A stretch of DNA of 64,000 nucleotides from Canibacter oris (GTDB lineage: Bacteria; Actinomycetota; Actinomycetes; Actinomycetales; Microbacteriaceae), in assembly GCF_014197205.1 (NCBI RefSeq), contig NZ_JACIFD010000003.1, positions 1-64,000 of the forward strand, written 5' to 3'. The position numbers and the translations under genes were made by a program. Shown here in pieces: positions 27,078-36,826 of the stretch (position 1 is the stretch's first letter; every line of letters begins with the position of its first letter). The notes under the pieces were generated by a model. The model was not told where the DNA came from. It did not search any database and was given only the letters and a program-made list of their open reading frames with translations.

Positions 27078-28460
27078 CTAGGCGCCGCGCAACCGCTCCG
27101 CCATAAAGCCATAAAGTTCCGTAATCGGTACACGCACCTGCTCCATAGTGTCGCGTTCGCGCACTGTTACCGCGTTATCCTCAAGTGAATCAAAGTCTAC
27201 GGTGATGCAGAACGGAGTGCCGATTTCATCCTGACGGCGGTAGCGACGGCCGATTGCACCGGCGTCATCAAAGTCCACGTTCCAGGTGTCACGCAACTGA
27301 TCCGCAAGCTCGCGCGCCAGCGGGCTGAGTTTCTCGTTGCGGCTCAGCGGCAGCACGGCCGCCTTTACAGGTGCCAGCCGCGGATCCAACCCCAAAACCA
27401 CTCGGGTATCGGTGCCGCCCTTCGCGTTGGTGACGCTCTCCTCACGGTAAGCATCAACCAGGAACGCCATCAGCGAGCGTGTCAGGCCAGCCGCCGGCTC
27501 AATCACGTAAGGAGTCCAGCGCTCGTTCTTGGTCTGATCGAAGTAGCTGAGGTCTTTGCCGGAGGCCTTCGCGTGGGTTGACAGATCGTAGTCAGTGCGG
27601 TTTGCGATGCCCTCCAGCTCGCCCCATTCGCCGCCGGTGAAACCGAAGCGGTACTCAATATCAACAGTGCGCTTAGAATAGTGGCTCAGCTTTTCCTGCG
27701 GGTGCTCGTAGAAGCGCAAATTTTCTGGATCGATGCCGAGATCGGTGTACCACGCCATCCGCTCGTTCATCCAGTACTCCTGCCACTCTTCATCAGTGCC
27801 AGGTTCTACGAAGAACTCCATCTCCATCTGCTCAAACTCGCGGGTGCGGAAAATGAAGTTACCTGGGGTAATCTCGTTGCGGAAGCTCTTGCCAATCTGG
27901 CCAATGCCAAACGGCGGCTTCATGCGAGCTGACTGCAGCACGTTCGCAAAGTTCACGAAAATACCCTGCGCGGTCTCCGGGCGCAGGTAGTGCAGCCCCG
28001 CCTCATCATCAACAGGCCCCAAGAAAGTCTTCAAAAGTCCCGAGAACGCACGCGGCTCAGTCCACTCCCCGCGAGTGCCACAGTTGGTGCACACAATCTC
28101 GGTCATCCCCTCAGCGGCGCGACCCTTCTTCTCCTCAAAAGCCTCCAACAGGTGATCCTCGCGGAAACGCTTATGGCAGCTGGTGCACTCCACCAGCGGG
28201 TCGGTGAAAACATCAACGTGCCCCGACGCCTCCCACACCTGCTTGGGGAGGATAACGCTAGAGTCGATCCCCACCACATCTGCGCGCTTCTGCACCATGG
28301 TGCGCCACCACTGCCGCTTAATGTTCTCTTTCAGGGCGGTGCCGAGCGGGCCGTAATCCCACGCGGACCGGGAGCCGCCATAGATTTCGCCAGCCTGGTA
28401 CACAAAGCCGCGCTGTTTCGCGAGCGAAATTACCTTATCAAGCTGTGTCGCAGTTGCCAT
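27078..28460 (-). CDS. glyS: Glycyl-tRNA synthetase (single-chain, dimeric type)
   Basis: Class II synthetase of 460 residues that charges tRNA-Gly. Motif 2 is in [21 protein letters not shown], and the C-terminal ATP site near [16 protein letters not shown] is motif 3. Zinc-type CTSCHKRF and CTNCG pairs are in the insertion. The anticodon-binding domain forms the C-terminal ~120 residues. The ATG at 28460 is used because a GAGA ribosome site lies just before it; an upstream extension is open but unsupported. Hypothetical genes do not intervene before the divergent control region. A terminator follows. Confidence 0.95.
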   Translation of the reverse strand: MATATQLDKVISLAKQRGFVYQAGEIYGGSRSAWDYGPLGTALKENIKRQWWRTMVQKRADVVGIDSSVILPKQVWEASGHVDVFTDPLVECTSCHKRFREDHLLEAFEEKKGRAAEGMTEIVCTNCGTRGEWTEPRAFSGLLKTFLGPVDDEAGLHYLRPETAQGIFVNFANVLQSARMKPPFGIGQIGKSFRNEITPGNFIFRTREFEQMEMEFFVEPGTDEEWQEYWMNERMAWYTDLGIDPENLRFYEHPQEKLSHYSKRTVDIEYRFGFTGGEWGELEGIANRTDYDLSTHAKASGKDLSYFDQTKNERWTPYVIEPAAGLTRSLMAFLVDAYREESVTNAKGGTDTRVVLGLDPRLAPVKAAVLPLSRNEKLSPLARELADQLRDTWNVDFDDAGAIGRRYRRQDEIGTPFCITVDFDSLEDNAVTVRERDTMEQVRVPITELYGFMAERLRGA

Positions 28461-28562
28461 TCTCTTTTTCTCCAAGGTGCATCCGGGGATCTTTGGATCG
28501 CACACCGGCGGTGCGCGAGGCTGCCGGGCACACGCGCAGCGGGCCGGCATCTCTACACTATT

Positions 28563-29501
28563 CTACGGTGTCACAATATTTTCTGGTTGCTCCCCCGCAA
28601 GCAAGGCCGCGATTTGCCGCACCACAAGCGCGGTGATTCGCGGCAGCATCACGTCTGCGTCGCCCCCGGCGTGCGGAGTCAACAGCACATTCGGCAGCTG
28701 CCACAGCTCATGCTGCGGCGGCAGCGGCTCCGGATCAACCACATCTAAAGCCGCGCGAATCCGCCCGGTACGCAATTCGGCAAGCAGTTCAGCAGTGTGC
28801 ACCACCGCGCCCCGCGCAACATTCACCAACAGCGCATCATCCGGCAGCAATGCCAACTGCGCAGCCCCCAACAATCCCCGGGTGTGCGTCGTTAGTGGCA
28901 CCGCCAAAATCACAATTTCCGCCTCCGGTAACAGCTGCGGCAGCTCTGTGATGCCGTGCACTTGCACCGTGTCACCGCCGGGCAGCTCCTCAAGCCGGGC
29001 GGTGCTAGCGACGCAGGTGAGATCCACCTCAAAAGCCCACAGCCGCTGCGCAATCGCTTTACCCACGCCACCATAGCCGACCAGCAGCACACGGCGGTCA
29101 GCGAGCGCCCGCGTCGTGCCGCCGTGCCACTGCCCGCGCCCTTGTTGCCGCACAAACCGTGGTAACTCCCGTTGCGCCGCAATCGCTAACCCCACTGCCA
29201 GCTCCGCGGTTGCGGTCTCGTGCACAGTCGCAGCGTTCGCCAGCCGATGCCCCTTCGGCAAATACTGCCCTACCGCGTTATAACCAATCGACTGCCACTG
29301 CACCAGCTGCGTCGCAACCCCGTTGAGCCGGGTTAGCAGCGGCTCCGCGTTGAGATAGGGTGGCACCACAATATCGATTGTGGATCGCGGGGCCGCCTCT
29401 CGCATATCCCACAGCAGCAGCTCGACGGTGGCTGGATCCACCCGCTGCCTGACACTCTGCAAGAGTTCTTCGTCTGGCACTGAAACTACGATTTTGCGCA
29501 T
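28563..29501 (-). CDS. D-2-hydroxyacid dehydrogenase
   Basis: NAD(P)-dependent oxidoreductase of 312 residues. The Rossmann motif GYGGVGKAIAQ sits in the middle, and the catalytic trio is seen as R in NVARGAVV, E in VDPEPLP and H in LTPHAGG. It interconverts a 2-oxoacid and a D-2-hydroxyacid; glyoxylate, hydroxypyruvate or pyruvate are typical, but the sequence does not decide. GAGG lies 5 bases before the ATG. It follows glyS on the opposite side of a 102-base gap on the same strand. Confidence 0.9.
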   Translation of the reverse strand: MRKIVVSVPDEELLQSVRQRVDPATVELLLWDMREAAPRSTIDIVVPPYLNAEPLLTRLNGVATQLVQWQSIGYNAVGQYLPKGHRLANAATVHETATAELAVGLAIAAQRELPRFVRQQGRGQWHGGTTRALADRRVLLVGYGGVGKAIAQRLWAFEVDLTCVASTARLEELPGGDTVQVHGITELPQLLPEAEIVILAVPLTTHTRGLLGAAQLALLPDDALLVNVARGAVVHTAELLAELRTGRIRAALDVVDPEPLPPQHELWQLPNVLLTPHAGGDADVMLPRITALVVRQIAALLAGEQPENIVTP

Positions 29502-29657
29502 CTTCGCCTCATCTTCTTGGGTGTTGCACGCGGGCGACTGCCGCGGCGCTTAAATACTCGCGTTACTGCTCCAATTTTAAGCGTGGAAGCTGATTTTGCG
29601 CCCAGCATGTCAGCTCAATATCAGCGATATCTGGCTAAAAACTGTCACAATAGAACT

Positions 29658-30587
29658 ATGTCTGTGCAGCATGAACGCTTTACTTACCTTGATGACTACG
29701 GCATCACGATTCACGCCCAAAAGTGGGTGCCTGATGCGCAGTCACTGAGCTTTACTGCGCCGGTGGCCGGCGACCGTGCCTCCTTCGCGGATGATGCCGC
29801 GCTCGGTGTGGTGCAGCTGGTGCACGGCATTAGCGAGCATTCCGGTCGCTACGATGCTTTTGCGCGGGAGCTTGCCGCTGCCGGTTTTATTGTCTACGCG
29901 GAGGATCACCGCGGCCACGGTCTGACCGGAATGCAGCAGCACGAGGGCAATCGTAAGAAGCTCGGCAAGCTTGGCAAAGGCGGGCTGCGCGCCACCGAAG
30001 ACGCCATCACTAAACTCACCGCGTTAATTCGCGAACACCACCCGGATTTGCCGCTCGCTGTTTTCGCCCACTCCTGGGGGTCGCTGATGGCGCAGCGGAT
30101 TTTACAGCGCGCTGGTGCAACTGCGATGTGGGACGCGGTTATTTTGGCTGGCACAGCCTACCGCACCCCACGCCACATGAACGCCGATGATCTCAACAAA
30201 GAGTTCGGAGAGCCGCACGGGCGCGACTGGTTGAGCCGTAATCCGCAGGTCGCAATCGACTTTGAGAATGATGAGTTGAACTGCAACGTTGATGTTTTAA
30301 AAACCTTCGGAGTGGTGAATGCCGCAAAACTGTTCGGCACGCCGAAAGCGCCGCTCGCACCGCAGGTGCCGATTCTGATTACCAGTGGCAGTGCTGATGC
30401 TCTTAATAAGCACAACGGCTTAACACTTTTAGCTAACGACTATCGTCGAGCCGGGGTGCGAGACGTGTCTTTGAAGCTTTATCCGGGCGCCCGCCACGAG
30501 CTGATTCACGAGATTAACCGCGATGAGGTGATTGCGGATTTGATCACCTGGTTAACTGATCGACTACTGGAAGGGGCTGCGATATAA
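29658..30587 (+). CDS. Alpha/beta hydrolase, monoacylglycerol-lipase-like
   Basis: Serine hydrolase of 309 residues. The oxyanion motif HGISEHSGRY, the nucleophile elbow AHSWGS (Ser), a GSAD acid segment and GARHE with the catalytic His are in the canonical order. It resembles lysophospholipase/monoacylglycerol lipases and probably acts on lipid esters. The ATG at 29658 has a CAATAG-like -10 close upstream and no ribosome site, suggesting a leaderless message. The lipoate ligase gene begins immediately after its stop (TAAATG). Confidence 0.85.
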   Translation: MSVQHERFTYLDDYGITIHAQKWVPDAQSLSFTAPVAGDRASFADDAALGVVQLVHGISEHSGRYDAFARELAAAGFIVYAEDHRGHGLTGMQQHEGNRKKLGKLGKGGLRATEDAITKLTALIREHHPDLPLAVFAHSWGSLMAQRILQRAGATAMWDAVILAGTAYRTPRHMNADDLNKEFGEPHGRDWLSRNPQVAIDFENDELNCNVDVLKTFGVVNAAKLFGTPKAPLAPQVPILITSGSADALNKHNGLTLLANDYRRAGVRDVSLKLYPGARHELIHEINRDEVIADLITWLTDRLLEGAAI

Positions 30588-31643
30588 ATGTCTTGGCACG
30601 GTGAATACAAGGTTCCCGGCGGCAAGCTGGTGGTGTGCGACTTCGATGTTGTTGGCGGCAAGATTATTGATTTTAAGCTGTCAGGTGATTTTTTCCTGGA
30701 GCCAGATTCACTGCTACAGGAAATTAACGCCGCAGTTTCGGGGCTCAGCGCGGCAAGTTCCATTGCGGATATCGCCACGGCTATTCGCGCCGAAGTGACG
30801 CATCCGCCGGGGATGATCGGTATCACCCCGGAAGCTATCGGCACGAGTGTGCGGCGGGCTCTCACCAACGCCGCGAGCTGGCGTGATTTCGAGTGGGAAA
30901 TTATTCTCGGAGAGCCGGTTAGCCCGCTGCTGAATGCCGCGCTCGACGAAGTTTTGACGCAGCAGGTGGGCTCCGGGAACCGCAAACCGACGCTACGCAT
31001 CTGGCAGAGCACTGCCCCCGCGGTGTTTATCGGCAGTTTCCAGTCGCTGAAGAATGAGGTGGATCTCACCGCCGCCGCAGCGCAGGGGGTGCAGGTGGTA
31101 CGGCGTATCAGTGGTGGTGGCGCCATGTATATGGTGCCCGAAAACTGCATCACCTATGCTCTGCACGTGCCGGAGGAGCTGGTGCGCGGCATGACTTTCG
31201 AGGACAGCTACGCTTTCCTCGACGAGTGGGTTATCGAGGCGCTGCAGCAGCTCGACATTGATGCTCGCTATCTGCCCTTGAACGACATCACCGGGCCGGC
31301 CGGAAAAATCGGTGGTGCGGCACAAAAGCGTTTGGGTTCTGGCGGAATTTTGCACCACGTCACCATGGCGTACGATATGAACGCCCAGGCAATGACCGAG
31401 GTGCTGCGCATTGGCCGTGAAAAACTCAGCGATAAGGGCATTAAGAGCGCGGTGAAGCGGGTGGATCCGCTGCGCTCGCAGACCGGGATGAGCCGTGAAG
31501 CGATTATCGAGCACCTGGTGAAAGTGTTTCAGCTGCGGCACGGTGGCACGATGTCTACGGTGACCGCTGCAGAGCTGACGGAGGCCGAGCGGCTGGTTGC
31601 TGAAAAGTTTGACACCCCTGCTTGGCGCAGCCGGGTGGCATAG
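30588..31643 (+). CDS. Lipoate-protein ligase A family protein with N-terminal accessory domain
   Basis: Protein of 351 residues joining a ~95-residue N-terminal domain, resembling the small LplA accessory domain normally found at the C-terminus, to a biotin/lipoate ligase catalytic domain. RRISGGGAMYM and KIGGAAQKR hold the lipoyl-AMP pocket and its lysine. It should attach lipoate to E2 and GcvH proteins by an ATP-dependent route. The order is the reverse of E. coli LplA; similar arrangements are known in actinobacteria. It is translationally coupled to the hydrolase gene by TAAATG. Confidence 0.85.
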   Translation: MSWHGEYKVPGGKLVVCDFDVVGGKIIDFKLSGDFFLEPDSLLQEINAAVSGLSAASSIADIATAIRAEVTHPPGMIGITPEAIGTSVRRALTNAASWRDFEWEIILGEPVSPLLNAALDEVLTQQVGSGNRKPTLRIWQSTAPAVFIGSFQSLKNEVDLTAAAAQGVQVVRRISGGGAMYMVPENCITYALHVPEELVRGMTFEDSYAFLDEWVIEALQQLDIDARYLPLNDITGPAGKIGGAAQKRLGSGGILHHVTMAYDMNAQAMTEVLRIGREKLSDKGIKSAVKRVDPLRSQTGMSREAIIEHLVKVFQLRHGGTMSTVTAAELTEAERLVAEKFDTPAWRSRVA

Positions 31644-31673
31644 GTAATCGCGCGAAAGTATAGGATATTTAGA

Positions 31674-32279
31674 GTGTTACTTTCAGACAAAGATATTCGG
31701 GCGCAACTAGCTGCGGGACGTATCGAGTTACAGCCAAGCAATGATAACCTGGTGCAGCCCTCCAGTGTTGATGTGCGGTTGGATCGGTATTTCCGGCTTT
31801 TTGATAATCACAAGTACTCTGAGATCGACCCGGCTCGCCAGCAAGAGGATCTCACCCGCCTGGTGGAAGTTGACCCGGCTGAAGGCTTCGTGCTGCACCC
31901 GGGCGAGTTTGTGCTGGGGTCAACCTTCGAAATGGTTACGCTCCCCGACGATATCGCGGCCCGCTTGGAGGGTAAAAGTTCCCTGGGGCGGTTGGGGCTG
32001 CTGACCCACTCGACCGCCGGTTTTATCGATCCTGGTTTTTCAGGCCACGTCACCCTAGAGCTGTCAAACGTGGCGACGCTGCCGATTAGGCTGTGGCCGG
32101 GGATGAAAATCGGTCAGCTGTGCTTCTTCCAACTTTCTAGTGCCGCAGAGAAGCCTTACGGCGCCGGCGCCACTAACAGCCGCTACCACGGCCAGCGCGG
32201 CCCGACAGCGAGCCGCAGCTACCTTAACTGGGAGTGCGCCGATGTCACCATCACCGCTGCCGGGGAGCGCGGCAACTAA
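31674..32279 (+). CDS. dcd: Bifunctional dCTP deaminase / dUTP diphosphatase
   Basis: Protein of 201 residues starting with [21 protein letters not shown] and [15 protein letters not shown] closely follow the mycobacterial enzyme, which converts dCTP to dUMP in one active site. Such bifunctional forms remove the need for a separate dUTPase. [17 protein letters not shown] closes the C-terminus over the nucleotide. It supplies the dUMP used for thymidylate and fits with the ribonucleotide reductase cluster of this genome. Confidence 0.94.
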   Translation: MLLSDKDIRAQLAAGRIELQPSNDNLVQPSSVDVRLDRYFRLFDNHKYSEIDPARQQEDLTRLVEVDPAEGFVLHPGEFVLGSTFEMVTLPDDIAARLEGKSSLGRLGLLTHSTAGFIDPGFSGHVTLELSNVATLPIRLWPGMKIGQLCFFQLSSAAEKPYGAGATNSRYHGQRGPTASRSYLNWECADVTITAAGERGN

Positions 32280-32342
32280 GCACTGCGCGCCACGGGCCGG
32301 ATAGGCCGGTGGGTGCGGTGTCTGTCTTATCTGGATTAAGCT

Positions 32343-33905
32343 GTGACTGGTTACTCTGTGACATCGCAACCGTCGCGGGCGCTGAGCCCCGAGCCGTTCC
32401 CCGAAAGGGTTAGTGCCGTGCAGCTGCGGCAGCTGTTGCGAGCGGGCGCGTGCAGTGCGACCGCGGTCACTACTTGGTATTTGGAGCGAATCGCTGCCCT
32501 GAATCCGCAGCTGGGAGCTTTTAACCGGGTCACTTCCCAGCTCGCGCTTGAACAGGCTTTGACGCTTGACACGGCTCGCCGCCAAAACCCCTCACGGCCG
32601 CTCGACCAGCTATGGGGAATGCCGCTGGGCCACAAGGATCTGGTGGATGTTGCGGGAGTGCCCACAACCCACGGCTCTCGCGCTTTCGGTAGCTCCCCGG
32701 CGCAGCAGGATGATCCGCTGGTAGCGCAGCTGCACCGCGCCGGCGCGGTGTGTCTCGGTAAAACCCAGGTGCCAGAGTTCGGCTTGTCTGGCCACTCTGA
32801 GAATTTAATTGCGGATCCAGCACGTAACCCGGCTGCCCCCACCTACACTGCCGGCGGCTCCTCGGGCGGCGCGGCTGCAGCGGTTGCGGCACAGTTGCTG
32901 CCGTTTGCGCCGGGCAGTGACGCGGGCGGGTCGATCCGCATTCCCGCTGCTTGCTGTGGCATTGTGGGTTTGAAGCCGGGCCGTGGCCGTATCCCGGCAG
33001 ACATGGCTGCGGTCCGGATGGCAGCCCAACCTGCTGCTACCGCGTCTAAAGCCGGCACAGCGGCTCAAACAGGCTTGGCAGCTGCGCAGGCTGCAGCGGC
33101 GGCGCTCACGCTAACGGCGCAGGGGCCGCTAGCGCGTTCTGTTACAGATGCGGCTATGCTGTACGACGCTATGCTCGGAGATGCTACCGAAGCAAACCTC
33201 TGGGCGGTGCGTCGCGGGAGCTCGCAGTCGCTGCGCATTGGCGTAAGTTTCGCTTCGGTTTTCACCTCGGAGCTCGACATTCAGGTTGCTCCTGAGGTGA
33301 TCCGGGCGGTGACCGACTGCGCGGCCGCGCTGCGCGAGCTCGGACATCGGGTGCAGTTCGTAGATTTTGACTACCTATCCGGCTACTACCCGGCCTTCGA
33401 GAATTTTTGGCAGTGGAATTTCGCACAAGCTTCCTTCGCGCCGAGCGCCATCGCCGAATTTACTCCTTACGCTCAGCACAGTTATCGCCGCGGACAGCAG
33501 CTTTCCGTTACCCAGTTCCAGACCGCTGCGGAACGGCTGCGCAAGATTGTGGCTGATGCGATAAAGCAGTGGCAGGAATTTGACGCAGTGCTGACACCAA
33601 CGTTGAATGTTGCGCCCCGGCCGGTGGGGTTCTTTGAGCGGGCTGATCCAGCGCAAAATTTCCGGTTACAGTGCGAAGCGATGCCTTACACCTCGGTGTT
33701 TAACGTTGCTGGGTGGGCGGCTTTGGCACTACCGGTGCCGACTCACAGCTATATTTTTGAGTCGGATCCGCCCACAACTGCAACTCCGGTGGGAGTGCAG
33801 TTAGCAGCTCCAAGTGGTCAGGAAACTTTGCTGTTAACCCTGGGAGCGAATCTCGAAAGCATCTTATCGGGAGATAAAATCCCTGGTCAGGAGCCTAGTT
33901 TATAA
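32343..33905 (+). CDS. Amidase (amidase-signature family)
   Basis: Enzyme of 520 residues starting with GTG. The Ser-cisSer-Lys triad is visible as K in LGHKDLVD, the first Ser in GGSSGG and the nucleophile Ser in [11 protein letters not shown] ~30-residue Ala/Thr-rich insertion follows the signature. It hydrolyses amides; substrates range from peptides to nitrile-derived amides, and the GatA role is unlikely without gatB/gatC nearby. It follows dcd after 63 bases and may be cotranscribed. Confidence 0.88.
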   Translation: MTGYSVTSQPSRALSPEPFPERVSAVQLRQLLRAGACSATAVTTWYLERIAALNPQLGAFNRVTSQLALEQALTLDTARRQNPSRPLDQLWGMPLGHKDLVDVAGVPTTHGSRAFGSSPAQQDDPLVAQLHRAGAVCLGKTQVPEFGLSGHSENLIADPARNPAAPTYTAGGSSGGAAAAVAAQLLPFAPGSDAGGSIRIPAACCGIVGLKPGRGRIPADMAAVRMAAQPAATASKAGTAAQTGLAAAQAAAAALTLTAQGPLARSVTDAAMLYDAMLGDATEANLWAVRRGSSQSLRIGVSFASVFTSELDIQVAPEVIRAVTDCAAALRELGHRVQFVDFDYLSGYYPAFENFWQWNFAQASFAPSAIAEFTPYAQHSYRRGQQLSVTQFQTAAERLRKIVADAIKQWQEFDAVLTPTLNVAPRPVGFFERADPAQNFRLQCEAMPYTSVFNVAGWAALALPVPTHSYIFESDPPTTATPVGVQLAAPSGQETLLLTLGANLESILSGDKIPGQEPSL

Positions 33906-34013
33906 AATTGTTATTTTTAATTTGCTTTGTAACAGAAAAGTAACGCATAATTATTAAGGAGCTTTTGACTAGGTCAAACTCAGCACAAATCGGAAAATTC
34001 TGAAGGAGACGCA

Positions 34014-34652
34014 TTGCTAGGAAAAACTAAAGCGCTGATTATCGGCGCTGTTGCAGCACTGCTAACCCCGTTTGCAGCAACCCCGGTACACGCTCAAACT
34101 TTTACCCTAGATTTCTCAGATCGCTCTTCCTACACTGCTTTTGCAGCCAACGCTCAAGCACTAAACCTTGGCAATAGCGACCTTGCAACTGAGTCTCTTG
34201 ATGCACTCTCGCTCGCAACCACCGCTGATGCGGTTGCAGCAACTCACACCTTCGATGTAGCCGCAGCAATTGCCGCGGCTAAAAGCGAAGTTGGTACTAG
34301 CCGCCCGACCGGCTGGTCTCAGCCTGGTGAATGCGTGATCAGCGCCAACCGTTGGCTTCGCGCAGGCGGTTCTAACTGGGTTAGCAGTGGCTCACCGGTA
34401 ACCACCTACAGCCAGGCAAAACGTCTGCCTCTGTCAGCTGCGCTGCCAGGCGATGTGATTCAGTTTGAAAACCTCGCCTACCCTGACAGCTGGGCCACCG
34501 GCGTGCACACTATGCTGGTTGTAGGCGTTAATGATGACGGCACCTACCACATCATTCACTCAAACTTTAGCGGGGCTGGCCTGGTTACAGAAGAGCTGAA
34601 CTTCAAGATTACCCCTCCTGCCGGTTTCCAGGCCGTTGCTTGGCGTTTCTAA
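34014..34652 (+). CDS. Secreted CHAP/NlpC-P60-like cell-wall protein
   Basis: Protein of 212 residues starting with TTG, 4 bases after AAGGAGA. A signal peptide (about 1-27, ending PVHAQT) precedes a Thr/Ala/Ser-rich linker. The C-terminal ~110 residues carry GECVISANRWL (candidate catalytic Cys) and VHTMLVVGV (candidate His) in a CHAP- or NlpC/P60-like order. This suggests a peptidoglycan amidase or endopeptidase. Ala/Ser-rich linkers of this kind are common in secreted actinobacterial muralytic proteins. It has its own promoter region and a strong terminator, so it stands alone. The catalytic assignment is tentative. Confidence 0.7.
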   Translation: MLGKTKALIIGAVAALLTPFAATPVHAQTFTLDFSDRSSYTAFAANAQALNLGNSDLATESLDALSLATTADAVAATHTFDVAAAIAAAKSEVGTSRPTGWSQPGECVISANRWLRAGGSNWVSSGSPVTTYSQAKRLPLSAALPGDVIQFENLAYPDSWATGVHTMLVVGVNDDGTYHIIHSNFSGAGLVTEELNFKITPPAGFQAVAWRF

Positions 34653-34698
34653 AACCATGCTGTAGTGGCTAACACTGTAACTAAAACTTGCAGCACTA

Positions 34699-34723
34699 AA
34701 AGGCGCGGCTAGACCGCGCCTTT
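34699..34723 (+). terminator. Rho-independent terminator of the CHAP-like gene
   Basis: A perfect 10-bp stem, AAAGGCGCGG with CCGCGCCTTT, around a 5-base loop, 46 bases after the stop. It is the clearest terminator in the window. Confidence 0.85.
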
Positions 34724-34861
34724 GCGTTTCCAATATATGTTTGCCAGGCGTTCCCACCGCCGGCGCCACTCGCTGTCGAATCCGGTCTTGCCGCGCGCAC
34801 ACGTTAAGCACCCCAGGTTGCCTCCCGTGCACCTAACTGCTGCGGGGCCGCAGCGCACCAA

Positions 34862-36055
34862 CTACTCGCCGCGGTACAGTCGCTCGAAAGTATCAAGGGT
34901 GGTGTTAATGTCGTGCGCCTTCACACCCTCCAGCGAAGCACGCTGCATCGCCACAAACTCCTCGTGCGGCAGCTCCAGAATCTGCCGCAGCTGGGCCCCC
35001 AGTTGCTCATGGTTGCCCGGCTCAAAAAGATAGCCGTTCACCCCCTCATCAACCAGGTGTGGCAGCGCCATCGCGTTTGCCGCGAGAATCGGCAAGCCAG
35101 AAGCCATTGCCTCCATGGTGGCAATCGATTGCAGCTCTGCGACCGACGCAATCGCGAAAACGCTCGCACCGGTCAGAGCCGCGCGCAGCTGCGCGTCACT
35201 CACCCGACCGTGGAAGGTAACCCTATCTGCAACGCCCAACTGCTGAGCCAGGTCTCGCAACTGCGGCACCTGATCACCCGGACCCACCAGGTCAAGCTGC
35301 ACATCAACGTCCTGCAGCGCCAGCGCACGCACAATAACATCTACATGCTTTTCTTGAGTCATACGACCCACAAACACCACCCGCCGCTGCGCGCGCGGGG
35401 TGAGATCAGGGGTGTACTGTAAGGCGTCAATACCACAGCTAATCGGATACACGTTCCGCACCGGAGTGTAGCGCTCCAAAAAGTCTGCGGCACGGCGAGT
35501 CGGTGTGGTAATCGCATCCATGTGCCGCAGCACACTGTAAGCGTCGTGCCAACCCCACTTCACCACTAGCGCCCGCACCCAGCGAGGCATATTGGCGAGA
35601 TCCACAATATTTTCTGGCATGATGTGGTTCGTCGCGATTTTTTGCACATTACCGTTGTTTTTAACAGCTTTCGTGAGCATCCGCCCGATCATCAAATGAG
35701 ATTGAATGTGAATCACGTCAGGCTGAATCTCTCGCACCAGTTTACGAGTTGCCACCCGGCACACCCACGGCCACACAAATCGCAACCACTCGTGTGGTTT
35801 AAAGCGCACAGACGGCAAACGATGCACCAGCATCCGCTGCCCCTCCACAATCTCATAAATAGCTCCGGTGTCAGTGCTATTAGCTGCAGGAGCCACGATG
35901 TGCACCTCGTGCCCACGCTCCACGAGACCGGCTGCCAAACGCTCTGAGAAACGGGCAGCCCCGTTAATATCAGGCGTGAAAGTGTCAACCCCTAGCATCA
36001 CACGCAGTGGGCGCTGCGCCGGCAGAGCTGCATTGGTGGTTTTCTGTTCTGTCAT
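34862..36055 (-). CDS. Family 4 glycosyltransferase
   Basis: GT-B glycosyltransferase of 397 residues. The N-terminal acceptor domain begins RVMLGVDTFTPDINGAA, and the donor site has VFVGRMTQEKHVD and the EX7E motif (E in ELQSIATME, ending EAMASGLPI). It most resembles actinobacterial enzymes that add mannose or glucose to diacylglycerol or phosphatidylinositol lipids. The acceptor and donor cannot be fixed from sequence. It is a single gene with its own intergenic region. Confidence 0.85.
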   Translation of the reverse strand: MTEQKTTNAALPAQRPLRVMLGVDTFTPDINGAARFSERLAAGLVERGHEVHIVAPAANSTDTGAIYEIVEGQRMLVHRLPSVRFKPHEWLRFVWPWVCRVATRKLVREIQPDVIHIQSHLMIGRMLTKAVKNNGNVQKIATNHIMPENIVDLANMPRWVRALVVKWGWHDAYSVLRHMDAITTPTRRAADFLERYTPVRNVYPISCGIDALQYTPDLTPRAQRRVVFVGRMTQEKHVDVIVRALALQDVDVQLDLVGPGDQVPQLRDLAQQLGVADRVTFHGRVSDAQLRAALTGASVFAIASVAELQSIATMEAMASGLPILAANAMALPHLVDEGVNGYLFEPGNHEQLGAQLRQILELPHEEFVAMQRASLEGVKAHDINTTLDTFERLYRGE

Positions 36056-36203
36056 AGCACCTTAGAGTCTATTAGAGTTTGCCACAGAAAACAGTTCTGC
36101 AACGCAGTATCAGCAGAGTTTCCAACCAGGGTATGAGCTCTCACACGGCGGAATACTGCCCGGACGCGATTCACCGTGACACTGCTTCAATAAAGACAGG
36201 GGG

Positions 36204-36638
36204 TTAGCGTCGCCTGGTGTCCGGGGTCGGACGCCACACCATGACTTCGCCGCTGCGCCGCACCCGCTTGCCGCGCACCACAGTGATAACCTCGCCGCTC
36301 GCGCCGGCCGCAAAAACCCGCCGATCTTCGGCCATCTGTTTGTTTGCGAAAGCCCGCTCCAGCTCCCGCACCCGCAGCTTCAGGCGGTCAACCTCGTTCT
36401 GCAGCTGCAACACCCGCCGGATACCCTCCAGGCTCAGACCCTCGTTTGATAGCTGCGCCACCTGCCTGAGCTGCTCAATGTCGTGCAGCGAATACCGCCG
36501 GGTGTTCCCGCGGGTCCGCTGCGGATTCACCAGTCCGATGCGATCGTATTGCCGCAGTGTCTGCGGGTGCATCTGTGCTAGTTCCGCGGCAGCCGCAATC
36601 GCAAAAACAGGCGAGTATCGGTCCATCTGTTCATGCAT
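36204..36638 (-). CDS. hspR: Heat-shock repressor HspR (MerR family)
   Basis: MerR-type regulator of 144 residues. The winged helix (VFAIAAAAELAQMHPQTLRQ, RRYSLHDIEQLRQ) is followed by a coiled-coil helix and a variable tail. AAGGAGG precedes the ATG by 7 bases. HspR binds HAIR operators together with DnaK and represses the dnaK operon; two HAIR-like sites lie upstream of dnaK here. It is last in the cluster, 188 bases after dnaJ, a longer gap than usual, so it may have an extra promoter. Confidence 0.9.
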   Translation of the reverse strand: MHEQMDRYSPVFAIAAAAELAQMHPQTLRQYDRIGLVNPQRTRGNTRRYSLHDIEQLRQVAQLSNEGLSLEGIRRVLQLQNEVDRLKLRVRELERAFANKQMAEDRRVFAAGASGEVITVVRGKRVRRSGEVMVWRPTPDTRRR

Positions 36639-36826
36639 TTTGCTGCCTCCTTAAGACTTATTTTATTACGCACTCCGCCGCTACCGGGTGCGGCGCGAGT
36701 GCTGGGGGTGGATCCGCCTCCCGAATCCAACCCCCAACGGCGCTGTGCAAAACGGCAGCGAAGCCCAGGGTGAGCCGCTGCCGCCGGCATGCCGATCCGC
36801 GCAGCGGAGGCCCGCCGGACCCGCCA